Part shown: positions 63,116 to 64,000 of the stretch, piece after piece
Numbering within the stretch: the stretch's first letter is position 1
Layout: each line of letters begins with the position of its first letter
Assembly: GCF_017581925.1 (NCBI RefSeq)
Contig: NZ_JAGEVG010000006.1
Coordinates: 62,001 to 126,000 of the forward strand
Direction: 5' to 3'
Source: Gelidibacter pelagius
GTDB lineage: Bacteria > Bacteroidota > Bacteroidia > Flavobacteriales > Flavobacteriaceae
Length of the DNA stretch: 64,000 nucleotides
Made by a program: the position numbers and the translations under genes
The notes under the pieces: model-generated
What the model saw: only the letters and a program-made list of their open reading frames with translations
Database searches by the model: none
Told to the model about the DNA's origin: nothing

Positions 63116-64000
63116 TGGCCACAGAGATATTTCTATTAAACATTTCAGGACAAGACAAACCTGGATTGACTTCCGGTTTGACCAACGTTTTAGCACAATA
63201 TGGCGCTAAAGTATTAGATATTGGACAAGCAAATATTCACGACACCTTATCGTTGGGTTTTTTGTTTGAAATTGAATCTGGCGACAAATCAGCTGCGGTT
63301 TTAAAAGATTTGTTATTCAAAGCTTATGAGCTTGGTGTCAAAGCTAAATTCACACCTATTACATCTGAAAACTACGAAAAGTGGGTGAGCAATCAAGGTA
63401 AGGATCGCTATATCATTACCATTTTAGGTGAAAAGCTGACTGCGGAACAGATCTCTACGGTCACTGAAGTCATTTCAGAAAAGAACTTAAATATTGATGC
63501 CATAAAACGGTTGACGGGTCGTATTTCTTTAATTAAACAGGATGACTACCCAAGAGCTTCAATACAATTATCGATCAGAGGCAAAATTGATAATAAGGCT
63601 GAGTTTACCGAAAAATTTATGCAAATCTCTCACGATTTAGATGTAGACATTGCTTTTCAGGAAGATAATATATACAGACGCAACAGACGTTTGGTATGTT
63701 TTGATATGGATTCAACCTTAATTCAAGCTGAAGTCATTGATAAGTTAGCTGAATTGGCAGGTGTTGGAGACCAAGTAAAAGCAATAACAGAATCTGCTAT
63801 GAACGGCGACATTGATTTTAATGAAAGCTTTAAAAGTAGGATGAAACTGCTCAAAGGTTTAAGCGAAGATGTGCTACATGATGTCGCAGTTAATTTGCCA
63901 ATAACCCAAGGTGCGAGAAGACTGATTGATACGTTGAAAAAATATGGATTTAAAACCGCTATTCTGTCTGGTGGATTCACTTATTTTGGACACTATTTAC
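63115..64000 (+). CDS. serB: Phosphoserine phosphatase with ACT domains (cut by window edge)
   Basis: The frame from ATG at 63115 stays open to the window end (295 codons). Two N-terminal ACT-like segments are seen: FLLNISGQDKPGLTSGLTNVLAQYGAKVLDI near 6-36 and YIITILGEKLTAEQISTVTEVI near 98-119. HAD motif I follows as CFDMDSTLIQAEVID, with Asp197 and Asp199, and motif II-type ILSGGF is near 287. It makes L-serine from phosphoserine. It overlaps the CCG-domain gene by one base. Confidence 0.93.
   Translation, partial: MATEIFLLNISGQDKPGLTSGLTNVLAQYGAKVLDIGQANIHDTLSLGFLFEIESGDKSAAVLKDLLFKAYELGVKAKFTPITSENYEKWVSNQGKDRYIITILGEKLTAEQISTVTEVISEKNLNIDAIKRLTGRISLIKQDDYPRASIQLSIRGKIDNKAEFTEKFMQISHDLDVDIAFQEDNIYRRNRRLVCFDMDSTLIQAEVIDKLAELAGVGDQVKAITESAMNGDIDFNESFKSRMKLLKGLSEDVLHDVAVNLPITQGARRLIDTLKKYGFKTAILSGGFTYFGHYL

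Overview
The window looks like a chromosomal segment of a marine-type member of the Flavobacteriaceae (Bacteroidota). The evidence is low GC, protein families typical of that group (T9SS C-terminal sorting domain, DUF4159, DUF6150-like repeats, the ligase-exonuclease-helicase-PdeM cassette), TAnnTTTG promoter boxes, and start codons without strong Shine-Dalgarno sites. I see no rRNA, prophage, recognisable insertion sequence or CRISPR array.

Layout. 1-6499 (minus strand) is an exopolysaccharide operon: flippase, GT4 glycosyltransferase, O-antigen-ligase-like polymerase, MBOAT acyltransferase, SGNH-like partner, and a second MBOAT cut by the window edge. It is followed by a 1532-residue secreted pectate-lyase-like protein with 12 repeats and a T9SS sorting domain (7369-11967), and by asparagine synthase (12240-14054). 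AsnB is flanked by a direct repeat derived from the 3' end of the gene beside alanine dehydrogenase (14391-15970). 17176-23515 is a stress or redox island: ECF sigma factor, folE, DUF4142 protein, cupredoxin, di-haem cytochrome c, PLP decarboxylase and a ferredoxin-reductase-like flavoprotein. 23958-27370 is pta-ackA. 29949-31186 holds tRNA-Arg(TCT) with a decaying series of tRNA 3'-end duplications and a small GIY-YIG nuclease gene. 31231-35678 has small secreted repeat proteins, a WD40 protein, ferritin and a flavin-binding stress protein. 35760-41474 is the DNA-ligase-associated repair cassette. 41766-47582 (minus) holds RNA modification genes (rsmE, TrmH-like, tsaD), an AI-2E transporter and a DUF4159 protein. 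47689-55260 has TamB, pfkA, gapA and an N-acetylglucosamine-kinase-like gene. 55385-64000 has RidA, LptD, an amidase, an MCE protein, two Fe-S proteins and serB (cut by the right edge).

The strongest hidden signal is a set of four promoter-like sites with the same architecture, TTTGTAACC-N13-YKCATCNAA. They lie before the ECF sigma gene, folE, the DUF4142-cupredoxin pair and the flavoprotein-decarboxylase pair. The spacing is identical in all four. At the sigma/folE divergence the two -35 boxes abut to make a 19-bp perfect palindrome. This reads as an autoregulated ECF sigma regulon that can be defined from the sequence alone. The second strongest is the tRNA-Arg locus, where the GIY-YIG gene ends inside a tRNA relic whose anticodon arm is replaced by a palindrome.
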